A DNA stretch of 64,000 bases from DATLNF01 sp963765815 (GTDB taxonomy: Bacteria; Actinomycetota; Actinomycetes; BP-191). Within the stretch, counting starts at the first letter, position 1. Each line of letters opens with the position of its first letter. A program made the translations under genes and the position numbers. The DNA lies in NCBI GenBank assembly GCA_963765815.1, contig CAVXXT010000007.1, positions 558,001-622,000 of the forward strand, in the 5' to 3' direction. The notes below the pieces were generated by a model. It made no database searches, was not told where the DNA came from, and was given only the letters and a program-made list of their open reading frames with translations. This document shows, piece by piece, positions 33,697 through 43,192 of this stretch.

Positions 33697-34572
33697 CTAG
33701 CCGAACCGGCCGGTGATGTAGCCCTCTGTCCGCGAGTCGGCCGGGTTGGTGAAGATCCGCTTGGTCTCGTCGTACTCGACGAGCACGCCGTATCGCGCGC
33801 CTTCCTCGGCGACGTGCGCGGTGAAGAACGCCGTCTTGTCGGAGACCCGGGCGGCCTGCTGCATGTTGTGCGTGACGATGACGATCGTGTAGTCACCGGC
33901 CAGCTGCTGCATCAGGTCCTCGATCTTCGCGGTCGCGATCGGGTCGAGGGCGGAGCAGGGCTCGTCCATGAGGATCACCTCGGGATCGACCGCCAGCGCC
34001 CGCGCGATGCAGAGTCGCTGCTGCTGACCGCCGGAGAGCGCGAGTGCGGACTTCTTGAGGCTGTCCTTGACCTCGTCCCACAGCGCCGCCTGGGTGAGCG
34101 CGCGCTCGACGATCTCGTCGAGCCCCGTCTTCACACCGGTCAGCCGCGGGCCGAACGCGATGTTGTCGAAGATGGAGCGCGGGAACGGGTTGGGCTTCTG
34201 GAAGACCATGCCGATGCGGCGTCGCACCTCGACGGGATCGACCTCGCGCGCATAAAGGTCATGGCCGTGGAAGCGGATCGTGCCTTCGACCCGCGCCTCG
34301 GGGATCAGGTCGTTCATGCGGTTGAAGCAGCGGATGAACGTCGACTTGCCGCAGCCCGAGGGGCCGATCAGCGCGGTGATCTCGCCGCGCGGGATCTCCA
34401 TCGTCACGGTGTCCAGGGCGAGCTTGGCGCCGTAGCTGACCCGGACGCCCTCGACCTGGAAGACAGGGTCGACGACCGACGTCGGGGTTGTGGCAGCAGT
34501 CGCCGCCGGCAGCGCCGGGTGGCTCGATGCGGCGGCGGAGACCCGCACCTCGGGTCGGACGTTCGTGTCCAT
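33697..34572 (-). CDS. pstB: PstB phosphate ABC transporter ATP-binding protein
   Basis: Protein of 291 residues if started at ATG 34572, which has GAGG at good spacing; an in-frame GTG at 34617 would add 15 residues and overlap pstA. Walker A GPSGCGKST, the family-specific NRMNDLIPEARVEG, signature LSGGQQQRLCIARAL, Walker B VILMDEPCSALDP and VTHNMQQAARVSD identify PstB. The N-terminal 30 or so residues are a variable low-complexity extension. Confidence 0.93.
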   Translation of the reverse strand: MDTNVRPEVRVSAAASSHPALPAATAATTPTSVVDPVFQVEGVRVSYGAKLALDTVTMEIPRGEITALIGPSGCGKSTFIRCFNRMNDLIPEARVEGTIRFHGHDLYAREVDPVEVRRRIGMVFQKPNPFPRSIFDNIAFGPRLTGVKTGLDEIVERALTQAALWDEVKDSLKKSALALSGGQQQRLCIARALAVDPEVILMDEPCSALDPIATAKIEDLMQQLAGDYTIVIVTHNMQQAARVSDKTAFFTAHVAEEGARYGVLVEYDETKRIFTNPADSRTEGYITGRFG

Positions 34573-34610
34573 GGCAGCGACCTCGGAGTCGTCGTCGGAG
34601 TCGCGGCCGG

Positions 34611-35513
34611 TCACCACGTGTGGCGGCTGCGCCCACGCAGCCCGATGGCGATCGCGTTGACCGTGAGCAGGATGCCGAGCAGGACCATGATCCCGGCGGC
34701 GGCGGTGACCTGGAACCCGGCCTGAGGCCGGCTGATCCAGTTGAAGATCTGGAGCGGCAGAGCGGTGTAGCGGTCCGACGGGTCATTGGGCACGCTCGCG
34801 CTGAAGACCAGCGCGCCGAGCAGCAGGAGCGGCGCGGCCTCGCCCAGTGCGCGGGAGAGAGCCAGCAGGCAGCCGGTGACGATCCCGCCGAGCGAGGGCG
34901 GCAGCACGGCCCGGCGGATGACCTGCCAGCGGGTCGCGCCGAGCGCGAAGGCGCCTTCGCGGATCGACGGCGGCACGGCCCGGATCGCCTCGCGCGCCGA
35001 GATGACGATGACCGGGAAGCACAGCAACGAGAGCGCGATCGCGCCGGTCCAGAGCGAGAAGCCGAGCCCGAGCCCGCGGGCGACGACGCCCAGGGCGAGG
35101 ATGCCGTAGATGATCGACGGGACACCGGCCAGGTTGGCGATGTTCACCTCGATCAGTCGGGTGAACCAGTTCCGCGGGGCCATCTCCTCGAGGTAGACCG
35201 CGGCGCCGACGCTCACCGGCACGGCGATCACCGTGGTCAGCCCGATGAGCCACAGGCTGCCGAAGAGCGCGGCCTTGACGCCGGCCTGAGTGGGTCGCCG
35301 CGACGGGAACCGGTCGAGGAAGCCGACGGACAGCTGCGGCGACGCCTTGCGGGCGACGGTGACGAGCAGGATGCCGAGCACCACGAGGCCGATGCCGGTG
35401 CAGAGCAGGAGCAGCGCCTGGAAGCCCCACTCGCCGTAGCGGCGCGAGCGGTTGGCGCGCGAGGAGGTCAGAGTGCGATCGCGGGGCGCGCGAGGGGGCG
35501 CGGCAACGGTCAC
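34611..35513 (-). CDS. pstA: PstA phosphate ABC transporter permease
   Basis: Protein of 300 residues from GTG 35513, which overlaps the pstC stop (GTGA). Six TM helices and the permease EAA-type loop REGAFALGATRWQVIRRAVLPPSLGGI are present. The LEEMAPRNWFTRLIEVNIANLAGVPSIIYG segment is typical of PstA. It forms the channel with PstC for high-affinity phosphate uptake. Confidence 0.92.
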   Translation of the reverse strand: MTVAAPPRAPRDRTLTSSRANRSRRYGEWGFQALLLLCTGIGLVVLGILLVTVARKASPQLSVGFLDRFPSRRPTQAGVKAALFGSLWLIGLTTVIAVPVSVGAAVYLEEMAPRNWFTRLIEVNIANLAGVPSIIYGILALGVVARGLGLGFSLWTGAIALSLLCFPVIVISAREAIRAVPPSIREGAFALGATRWQVIRRAVLPPSLGGIVTGCLLALSRALGEAAPLLLLGALVFSASVPNDPSDRYTALPLQIFNWISRPQAGFQVTAAAGIMVLLGILLTVNAIAIGLRGRSRHTW

Positions 35514-36457
35514 TGGTACACCTGCCGGAAGCGACGGACGAAGCGCTGGCTGAGCAGGTTGAGCAGCAGCGTCATCACGAACAGCGTCAGGCCGACGGCG
35601 AAGATCGACTGGTAGTCGACCGTGCCCTGCTGGGAGTCGCCGAGCGAGACCTGCGCGATGTAGCCGGTCATGGTCTGGATGCTCTCGCGGACGTCGAGCG
35701 TGAGGTTCGGGGTGGAGCCTGCAGCCACCGCGACGATCATCGTCTCGCCGACCGCCCGGCTGATGCCGAGGATCACGCTGGCCGCGATGCCGGACAGCGC
35801 CGCGGGGATGACGACCCTCGTGGCGACCCGGCGACGGCCGCAGCCCAGCCCGAACGCGCCTTCGCGCAGCGAGCGCGGCACGGCCCGCATCGCGTCCTCC
35901 GAGAGGCTCGCGATCGTCGGGATGATCATGATCCCCATCACGAGTCCGGCCGACAGCGCGTTGAACACGTCGACCGACTCCTCGCCGAGGATCTGCTGGA
36001 GCAGCGGGGTCACGGTGCGCAGCGCGAAGTAGCCGTAGACCACGGTCGGGACGCCGGCGAGGATCTCGAGCAGCGGCTTGAGGATCCGACGTACGCCGGG
36101 GCGGGCGTACTCGCTGAGGTACGTCGCCGCACCGAGCCCGAGAGGCACGGCGACGACCAGTGCGATGCCGGCGACGAGCAGCGTGCCGGCGAGCAGCGGG
36201 AGCACGCCGAACAGCTGCGGCGCGCCCTTGGGCTGCCACACCGTGCCGGTGAGGAAGCCGACAGCGCTGAAGTCCGCGAAGAACTCGAGCCCGTTGCGGA
36301 CCAGCGTGTAGACGATCGCGGCCGTCGTGGCGATCGAGATCACACCGCAGAGGAGCAGCAGCGTCTCGATGACGGTCTCGCCGGGACGCCGACGGCGACG
36401 GAGGTCCAGCATCGGTCGCTTAACCCCCGTCGCACGGGTCGACGTGACGTCAGTCAC
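35510..36457 (-). CDS. pstC: PstC phosphate ABC transporter permease
   Basis: Protein of 315 residues and six TM helices. Typical PstC motifs are FLTGTVWQP, LSEYARPGVRRILKPLLEILAGVPTVVYGYFAL and the coupling loop REGAFGLGCGRRRVATRVVIPAALSGI. It lies 30 nt downstream of pstS and overlaps pstA by 4 nt. Confidence 0.92.
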   Translation of the reverse strand: MTDVTSTRATGVKRPMLDLRRRRRPGETVIETLLLLCGVISIATTAAIVYTLVRNGLEFFADFSAVGFLTGTVWQPKGAPQLFGVLPLLAGTLLVAGIALVVAVPLGLGAATYLSEYARPGVRRILKPLLEILAGVPTVVYGYFALRTVTPLLQQILGEESVDVFNALSAGLVMGIMIIPTIASLSEDAMRAVPRSLREGAFGLGCGRRRVATRVVIPAALSGIAASVILGISRAVGETMIVAVAAGSTPNLTLDVRESIQTMTGYIAQVSLGDSQQGTVDYQSIFAVGLTLFVMTLLLNLLSQRFVRRFRQVYQ

Positions 36458-36487
36458 GGTGCCTCATCTGGTGGTGCGCGCCTCTCG

Positions 36488-37450
36488 TCAGCCGAGCTTG
36501 GCGAGCGCGGAGGTGTAGTCGGCATCCGGCAGCTGGACGTAGCCGACCTCGTCGATGAGAGCGCGACCCTCGGTCAGGACGAACCTCATCATCTCCTTGA
36601 CCTCGGGACGGGCCAGCTCGGTGTTCTTCACGTAGATGAACAGCGGGCGGGACAGCGGCTGGTAGGTCCCGTCGAGCACGGTCTCGGTCGACGGCTTCAC
36701 GCAGCCCTTGCCGTCGTCCACGCCGACCAGGTTCAGCTTGTCCTGGTTCTCGGTGTAGTAGGCGAAGCCGAAGAAGCCCAGGCCGCCCTTCGAGCCCTCG
36801 ATGCCGGTGACGAGCACGTTGTCGTCCTCGGACGTCGTGACGCCGTCGGCGCGGTACTTCGCCTCCTTGCCCAGGACCGACTCGAGGAAGAAGTCGTAGG
36901 TGCCGGAGTCGGCGCCCGGGGTGAAGAGCTTCACCTCGGTGCTGGGGAGACCGGCCTTGATGTCGCTGAACTTCTTCACCGTGCTGCCGCTGATGAACGT
37001 CTTCTTCAGCTCGTCGACGGTGAGGCAGTCGACCTTCACGTCCTTGTTCGACACGACGGCGAGCCCGTCGGAGGCGATCTTGAACTCGGTGAACTCGATC
37101 CCCTTGGCCTTGCAGGCCGCGGCCTCCGCGTCCTTGATCGCACGCGACGCGTTGGAGAAGTCGGTCTCACCGGCGCAGAACTTCTCGAAGCCGCCGCCGG
37201 TGCCGGACTCGCCGACCTGGATCTTCACGCCGGAGTGCTCGCCGCCGAAGTCCTCGGCCACGGCCTCCATGATCGGGAAGACGGTCGACGATCCGTCGCC
37301 GCTGATGGTGCCGCTGAGCTCGACCGACGGCTCCCCGGACGAGTCGGCGTCGACCTTGTCCGCGCCGTCGTCGCTGCAGCCGGCGAGCGCGATCGTCAGC
37401 CCGAGCACGAGGGCCGCGGCTCGCCGCAGGCCCCCCTGTCGTGTGAGCAT
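36488..37450 (-). CDS. pstS: PstS phosphate-binding lipoprotein
   Basis: Protein of 320 residues from ATG 37450 with lipobox ALAGC. Phosphate-binding signatures are GDGSSTVFPI near residue 51, GTGGGFEKFCAGETDFSNASR and PGADSGTYDFF. It delivers phosphate to PstCAB. A PHO box lies about 90 nt upstream of the start, so induction by PhoP on phosphate starvation is expected. Confidence 0.94.
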   Translation of the reverse strand: MLTRQGGLRRAAALVLGLTIALAGCSDDGADKVDADSSGEPSVELSGTISGDGSSTVFPIMEAVAEDFGGEHSGVKIQVGESGTGGGFEKFCAGETDFSNASRAIKDAEAAACKAKGIEFTEFKIASDGLAVVSNKDVKVDCLTVDELKKTFISGSTVKKFSDIKAGLPSTEVKLFTPGADSGTYDFFLESVLGKEAKYRADGVTTSEDDNVLVTGIEGSKGGLGFFGFAYYTENQDKLNLVGVDDGKGCVKPSTETVLDGTYQPLSRPLFIYVKNTELARPEVKEMMRFVLTEGRALIDEVGYVQLPDADYTSALAKLG

Positions 37451-37539
37451 CGAGTGCAACCTCCTGGTCCGTCGGCGAGGCCTGTCCCCGCTGACGGGTG
37501 GGACGCTAAGCAGCGCGCTCGACCACAATGGGTGGCCCA

Positions 37540-37557
37540 GGTGAACGGCGGGTGAAC
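37540..37557 (-). promoter_or_regulatory. PHO box (PhoP operator) upstream of pstS
   Basis: Read on the minus strand, two direct GTTCACC units occur with an 11-bp period (GTTCACCCGCCGTTCACC). This matches the streptomycete PHO box consensus exactly in both units. It is 90 bp before pstS and 38 bp before the divergent metal-chaperone-like gene, so both could be controlled. Confidence 0.85.
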
Positions 37558-37594
37558 CGGCCACGAAGTCCTGGACCCAGCTGAGGAGACATCC

Positions 37595-37834
37595 ATGACG
37601 ACAGTCACGCTGTCCGCGCCGGAGATCCACTGCGACGGCTGCAAGTCGTCGATCGAGCACGCGGTGCGGCCGCTGGACGGCGTACAGGAGGTCGCCGTCG
37701 ACGTGGACGCCCGAACAGTGACCGTCCAGTACGACGAGCCGGCGAACATCGCGCTGGTCTCCGCGGCGATCGTCGACGCCGGCTTCGACGTCGCCGGGAT
37801 CGTGGGCGACGACGGGGTGAGCACCGTCGAGTAA
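37595..37834 (+). CDS. Heavy-metal-associated (HMA) domain protein, copper-chaperone-like
   Basis: Protein of 79 residues, one HMA ferredoxin-like domain with the metal site in IHCDGCKSSIEHAV (CxxC) and VTVQYDEPANIALVSAAIVDAGFDV. It resembles CopZ-type chaperones that hand Cu(I) to P-type ATPases, though no such ATPase is in the window. It has a good GAGGAG ribosome site. It is divergent from pstS across a PHO box. Confidence 0.87.
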   Translation: MTTVTLSAPEIHCDGCKSSIEHAVRPLDGVQEVAVDVDARTVTVQYDEPANIALVSAAIVDAGFDVAGIVGDDGVSTVE

Positions 37835-37847
37835 CTAGAGTCCGCGC

Positions 37848-38288
37848 ATGAGCTCTGAGCGCAAGGTCTCCCGCACCCGCGTCATCGACGCGCCGCCAAG
37901 TGCGGTCTTCGCGTTGCTCGCCGACGCGCGCAAGCACCCGCTCTTCGACGGCAGCGGCAGCGTCAAGGCGACCCTGTCCGCGCCCGAGAGGCTGACGCTC
38001 GGGTCGAAGTTCGGCATGCGGATGCACCTGCTCGCGCCGTACGTCATCAGCAACCAGGTGGTGGAGTACGAGGAGAACGCGCTCATCGCCTGGCAGCACT
38101 TCGGCCACCACCGCTGGCGCTACGAGCTCGTGCCGACCGACGGCGGAACGCGCACCGAGGTCACCGAGACGTTCGACTGGTCCACGTCGCGGTTCCCCCG
38201 CTACATCGAGCTGATGAAGTTCCCCGAGAAGAACGCCCGCTCCATCGAGGCGACGCTCGAGCGCCTGGCCGAGGTCGCCACAACCTGA
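37848..38288 (+). CDS. SRPBCC-family protein
   Basis: Protein of 146 residues with the START/Bet v1-like pattern: VSRTRVIDAPPSAVFALLADARKHPLFDGSG, VEYEENALIAWQHFGHHRWRYEL and a C-terminal helix (ARSIEATLERLAEVA). The fold binds hydrophobic ligands; no specific ligand can be named. It starts 13 nt after the HMA gene and may be co-transcribed. Confidence 0.8.
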   Translation: MSSERKVSRTRVIDAPPSAVFALLADARKHPLFDGSGSVKATLSAPERLTLGSKFGMRMHLLAPYVISNQVVEYEENALIAWQHFGHHRWRYELVPTDGGTRTEVTETFDWSTSRFPRYIELMKFPEKNARSIEATLERLAEVATT

Positions 38289-38334
38289 CCCTGGCGGGAC
38301 AGGGGGCGAGCACGCCGGGCGCGAAGTCCTCAGG

Positions 38335-40966
38335 ATGCGCCTGACCCGGGTAGTCGCCGTCGCTCTCGCGACGCCGCTGCTGCTCGGCGCCTCTGCGGCG
38401 ACGGCCGCGCGACCGGAGGCCGACCGCCTCGATGTCCCGGCATCACTCCCGTCCGGTGCCGACGCCCTGCTCGGCGACCGCGTGCTCGTGCGCTTCCGTC
38501 CCGCCGTGTCCCTGACGTCGCGCGCCGCCGCGCTGCGTGGTGTCGGCGGGATCGCGGAGGGCGCTCCCGATGCGGGCGGCGTGCAGGCGGTCCGTACGAC
38601 GTCGCCCGCCGCGGCGGTGCTCGCGCTGCGCGAGCGCTCCGACGTGGTGTGGGCTGAGCGCGAGGTGCGCTACAGCCGGCTCGGCGAGACGTCGGCGACG
38701 CCGGAGCGGCAGGAGGCCGGGTTCGACACGGCGTACACCGTCAGCGGCGGGGCGATGCGCGGGGCCGGCGTCTCGATCGCGATCGTCGACGACGGGGTCG
38801 ACCCGCTCAACCCGGACCTGTCGCTGCCCGGCAAGGTGCTCGACGGCGGCGACTTCACCGGCGAGTCCGGCGCCACCGGGCTGACCCCGAGCGGCCACCA
38901 CGGCACGGCGGTGGCCGCGATCGTCGCGGCCACCGGTGACAACGGCGTGGGCATCGTCGGCGGTGCTCCGGACGCGACGATCCGCAGCTACCGGGTGTTC
39001 TCGCGGACGGACGAGTCGGCCGGATCGGCGGCCGTGCGCGCAGCCGTCCTGGCGGCTGTCGCCGACGGCGTGTCGGTCATCAACCTGAGCATCGGCAGCC
39101 CCTTCCGGAGCGAGGCCGTGACCGACGCGATCGAGTCGGCCAGGTCCGCGGACGTCGTCGTGGTCGCCGCGACCGGCAACGACGGCACGGAGCGGCCGAC
39201 CTTCCCGGCCGCCAACCACGGCGTCATCAGCGTCGGCGCGTCGCAGCAGACCTCGCCGGGCGTGTGGACTGTCGCGCCGTTCAGCAACGGCGGCGCGGTC
39301 GACGTGATCGCGCCCGGCGTCGGCGTGACGACGTGGGTCGACGACACCTCAGGCGTGCCGGCTCTGGGACAGGTGACCGGGACCAGCTTCGCCGCGCCGC
39401 AGGTGTCGGCGATCGCCGCCGGCCTCGCCGCGGCGGGCGTGCGCGGAGACCGGGCGCGAGCCGCGATCGTGGCCAGCGCCGAGCCGCGCGCCGGCGGAGT
39501 GCCGGCCCGCAGCGGTGCCGGCCGGGCGGACGCGGCGACGTCGTACACGCTCTCGACCGGAGCCACGCCGTACGACGCGGTGTTCGTGGCCGACGGGCAC
39601 ACGATCGCCACCGCGGTCGGCCACCGCGACGTCGAGGCGCTGCGCTGGGACCCGGTGACCGGCAACGCCGACGACGGACCGCCTACCGTCAGCGCGACCA
39701 TCGGCACGGTCGGTCCCGCCAACATCGCCGCGCGCGACATCGGCAGCGGTCGCCTACACACGGTGGTCGTGCCGTACGACGCGCCGCGCACCGGCGTCGA
39801 CGTGGCGACCAACGCCGAAGATCCTGGCCGCCCGCTCCGGCGACGTCGTCGAGCGGCTGCCCGTCCGCCTGGTCGAGCCGACGAACGGCCCGGAGGGGCT
39901 GCCCGTGACGAGCGGCGCGACGCAGTCGGCGACGCTGCGCCGCGGCACCTCGTCGAGCTACATCCGCTCGATGGCGCTCCCGTCGTCACCGAAGGTGGAC
40001 CTCACGTTCACTACGCCGGCCGGCAGCCGTCGGGCGCAGCTGTTCGTGTGGGCGCCGCGGGTGTCCGGCGGGTCGGCCAGCGCCCATGACGTGCCGGTCG
40101 ACGGCGGGACCGTCGTCGGGTCCGGGGTGCTGCGGTTCCCGACCTCCTCGGCCGCCACGACCGCACTGCCCGCCGGGAGATACGCGTTCGGGTTCCTGCT
40201 CCACGCCGACGACACGACGGACGCGCTGGCAACGGCAGCGGACGACGGCTCCTACACCCTGCGGGCCGACAGTCCGGCCGGTGTCGAGATGGTCGGGTCG
40301 ATGGTCCAGCTGGTCAGCGACGCCGGCGTGACCAGCTCGTTCGTCGTGCAGTGGGGCGCGCGGTCGACCGGAGTGACCTACGACGTGGAGTGGACCCAGC
40401 GCTACCGCGACGCCGCCGGCCGGTGGTACATCGGCGCCTGGCGACCGTGGAGCGGCTTCACCGGCACGGCGCGGACCAGCGGGACGTTCGGCGCGGAGGG
40501 CGGCACGGTCGCCTCGCCGACCAAGACCTACTTCATCCGGGTCCGCGCACGCGACTCGATCGGCAACTTGTCGCCCTGGAGCGCGTTCCACCAGTACGTC
40601 GTCCCCGTCGACGACCGCTACTCCTTCATCACCTACGGCGGCGCGTGGCGCAGCGCGAGCGCAGGGTCGGCGTACCTCGGCACGCTGCGCACCACGACGT
40701 CGACCGGCACGCTGCGGCTGGCCGCGGACACCGCCGGCTTCACGCTGGTCGGCGAGCGCTGCCCCACCTGCTCCCGGCTGCGGGTGCGCGTCGACGGCGG
40801 GGCGTGGCAGACCGTCGAGACCTTCGCCACGGCCGCCGCGCCGCGGCGCCAGCTGCACTACACCGGCTCCTTCGGCGCGATCGGCCGGCACGCCGTCGAG
40901 GTGCAGGCGCTGGCGACCCCGGGACGACCGCGGGTGGCTCTCGACGCCATCGCCGTCATCCGCTGA
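38335..40966 (+). pseudogene. Secreted subtilisin-family (S8) serine protease, single-base frameshift
   Basis: The N-terminal frame (signal peptide, then catalytic Asp152 in AIVDDGVD, His189 in GHHGTAVA and Ser351 in GTSFAAPQ) runs until about residue 495. The C-terminal part continues in another frame from KILAARSGDVVERL. The shift lies near 39815-39822, and total length is 3n+1. Corrected, about 877 residues: protease domain, a linker and a beta-rich, fibronectin-like C-terminal region (VTYDVEWTQRYRD; YFIRVRARDSIGNLSPWS). As given, the product would be a 584-residue protease with a scrambled tail. No exosortase-type signal is present. Error and real mutation are both possible. Confidence 0.78.
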
Positions 40967-41055
40967 CCTGGTGACGGGGTCGCGGCTCCGTTAGAGCGAC
41001 GGGACGCCGGGTAGGGAGTGGAGACACCCTTCCCTTGTCCTCGTGGAGTCGTCAA

Positions 41056-42009
41056 ATGGTCTCGCTCGGCTATGCCCTGTCCAGCGAGGAGCACCCGCCT
41101 GCGGCGCTCGTGCGCAACGCCGGACGGGCCGAGGCGCTGGGTTTCGACTTCCTCTCGATCAGCGACCACTACCACCCGTGGGTCGACGCGCAGGGACACA
41201 GCCCCTTCGTCTGGGCCGTGCTCGGCGGCATCGCCGCGACGACCGAGCGGATCAGGGTCGGCACCGGCGTGACCGCGCCGATCATGCGCATCCACCCGGC
41301 GGTGATCGCCCAGGCGACAGCGACGATCGCCGCGATGATGCCCGACCGGTTCTTCTTCGGCGTCGGCACCGGCGAGGCCCTCAACGAGCACATCACCGGC
41401 GAGCACTGGCCGCAGGTCGACGTACGCCTGGAGATGCTCGAAGAAGCCGTGCACGTCATCCGCGAGCTGTGGAAGGGCGAGCTGTTCAGCCATCGCGGCA
41501 CGCACTACACGGTCGAGAACGCGCGGCTCTACACGCCGCCCGGCTACACACCGGACGTGATCGTCTCGGGCGCCGGCCCGAAGGCCGCGGAGTTGGCAGG
41601 CAGGATCGGCGACGGCTACTGGGGGATGGCTCCGGACTCCGAGCTCGTGCAGACCTTCGAGCGGGCCGGCGGCTCGGGACCGAAGTACGCGCAGATCACG
41701 CTGTGCTGGGCGGAGTCCGAGGCGCAGGCACGCAAGACCGCAGTCGAGATCTGGCCCAACACCGGTCTGCAGGGTCAGCTCGCCCAGGAGCTCGCGCTGC
41801 CGTCCTACTTCGAGTCGGCCACCGCGACGCTCGGCGAGGAGCAGATCGTCGAGCACGTCCCGTGCGGGCCGGCGTTGCAGCCGGTCCTCGACGCGGTGAC
41901 GTCGTACGCCGACGCCGGCTTCGACCACATCTACTTCCACCAGATCGGCCCCGACCAGGACGGCTTCCTCTCCTTCGCGGAGAACGAGCTGCTCCCCGCG
42001 CTTCGCTAA
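41056..42009 (+). CDS. LLM-class F420-dependent oxidoreductase (FGD-like subfamily)
   Basis: Protein of 317 residues from ATG 41056 with GGAG 7 nt upstream; a GTG at 41035 is an alternative. It is a luciferase-like TIM barrel: FDFLSISDHYHPWVDAQGHSPFVW, GVGTGEALNEHITGEHWPQVDVR and VIVSGAGPKAAELAGRIGDGYWG. These match the F420-dependent glucose-6-phosphate-dehydrogenase-like group common in actinomycetes. The substrate is not established. Hemerythrin follows 13 nt later. Confidence 0.85.
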   Translation: MVSLGYALSSEEHPPAALVRNAGRAEALGFDFLSISDHYHPWVDAQGHSPFVWAVLGGIAATTERIRVGTGVTAPIMRIHPAVIAQATATIAAMMPDRFFFGVGTGEALNEHITGEHWPQVDVRLEMLEEAVHVIRELWKGELFSHRGTHYTVENARLYTPPGYTPDVIVSGAGPKAAELAGRIGDGYWGMAPDSELVQTFERAGGSGPKYAQITLCWAESEAQARKTAVEIWPNTGLQGQLAQELALPSYFESATATLGEEQIVEHVPCGPALQPVLDAVTSYADAGFDHIYFHQIGPDQDGFLSFAENELLPALR

Positions 42010-42022
42010 CAGGAGGTTCGTC

Positions 42023-42628
42023 ATGCCCGATGCCATCGTTCTGCTGAAGAACGACCACAAGACCGTCGAGAAGCTCTTCAAGCAGTACGAGAAGCTGGGC
42101 GACAAGGCCTTCAGCGCGAAGCGCCAGGTCGTCGACCAGATCATCGAAGAGCTGTCCGTCCACGCCTCGATCGAGGAGCAGTACTTCTACCCGGCCGTCC
42201 GCAAGGAGACCGAGGACATCCTCGACGTCGTGCTCGAGGGTCTCGAGGAGCACCACATCGTGAAGTGGACGCTGTCCGAGCTCACCCACATGTCGCCCGA
42301 GGAGGAGCGCTTCGACCCCAAGGTCAAGGTGCTCATGGAGAGCGTGCGGCACCACGTGGAGGAGGAAGAGGACGAGATGTTCCCCAAGGTCCGCGCGGCC
42401 ATGGGGCGCAAGGCGCTGCAGGAGCTCGGCGACACGCTCGAGAAGGGCAAGATCCCCGCTCCGACGATGCCGGAGCCGAAGGCGCCGGACACCCCGCCGG
42501 GCAACCTGACCACGCCCGCCGCTGCCGCACTGGCCGCGGACTCGACGAAGAAGATCGCGGCCGCGGAGAGCAAGTCCGCCGGCAAGACGGCGCCCAAGAA
42601 GCGCGGCCTGCTCCGCAAGAAGGGCTGA
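42023..42628 (+). CDS. Hemerythrin-domain protein
   Basis: Protein of 201 residues with a strong AGGAGG ribosome site. A hemerythrin HHE fold covers residues 1-140 with likely di-iron ligands in LKNDHKTVEKLF, VHASIEEQYFYP, LEEHHIVKW and HHVEEEEDEMFP. The C-terminal 55 residues are a Pro/Ala/Lys-rich tail. Such proteins bind O2 or NO, or serve in iron or redox stress sensing. Probably co-transcribed with the oxidoreductase before it. Confidence 0.88.
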   Translation: MPDAIVLLKNDHKTVEKLFKQYEKLGDKAFSAKRQVVDQIIEELSVHASIEEQYFYPAVRKETEDILDVVLEGLEEHHIVKWTLSELTHMSPEEERFDPKVKVLMESVRHHVEEEEDEMFPKVRAAMGRKALQELGDTLEKGKIPAPTMPEPKAPDTPPGNLTTPAAAALAADSTKKIAAAESKSAGKTAPKKRGLLRKKG

Positions 42629-42656
42629 GCTCAGCCTGCATTGTCATGATCGGGCG

Positions 42657-43148
42657 TCACTCTGCTGGTTCGCGCTCCTTGCGGCGGACCAGCAGGGTGG
42701 CGAACGAGAGGGTGAGCAGCACCGCAGCGAGTACGCCGATCGCGATCATCGAGTCGGCGAAGACGCCGTCGTCCGCGCCGAAGGAGTCACGCGCGTCGAC
42801 CGCGGTGACCACGATCTCCTTGATCGACGCGATGATGCCGACCAGCAGGAACGGCTCGGCCACCAGCTTGCGCTCGCTGATCGTGGTGCGCACGGCGGTC
42901 AGCAGCTCGACCAGGATGAAAACGAGCAGCAGGCTCTCCAGCGAGAGCTTCACCGCCTCGATCGCGCCGCCGGAGACCTCAGTGGCGAGCCGGTACGCCG
43001 CCTGCACGAGGAGCACTCCTGCGCTGGCGAAGAGCAGCAACGCGACGACGGCGTACACCGCATCCTCGGCGAGGCTGAACACCCGGTCGAAGCGCGTGGC
43101 AGGTGGCGGGCTCGACTGGGTCGTGGACTCGGTTCGTCTCGGCGTCAT
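42657..43148 (-). CDS. PsiE-like phosphate-starvation-inducible membrane protein
   Basis: Protein of 163 residues and four TM helices. The pattern VYAVVALLLFASAGVLLVQAAYRL, ESLLLVFILVELLTAVRTTISERKLVAEPFLLVGIIASIKEIVV matches the PsiE family, whose function is unknown. No PHO box is visible directly upstream, so phosphate control is unproven here. Confidence 0.8.
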   Translation of the reverse strand: MTPRRTESTTQSSPPPATRFDRVFSLAEDAVYAVVALLLFASAGVLLVQAAYRLATEVSGGAIEAVKLSLESLLLVFILVELLTAVRTTISERKLVAEPFLLVGIIASIKEIVVTAVDARDSFGADDGVFADSMIAIGVLAAVLLTLSFATLLVRRKEREPAE

Positions 43149-43192
43149 GCCGCGGGCTTACCCGGCGGACACCTTCCGATACCTCGCGTCGC

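Noticed and set aside
42623..42640. Terminator at GGCTGAGCTCAGCC
   Set aside because: Perfect palindrome but with no loop and partly within the hemerythrin 3' end; evidence too weak.
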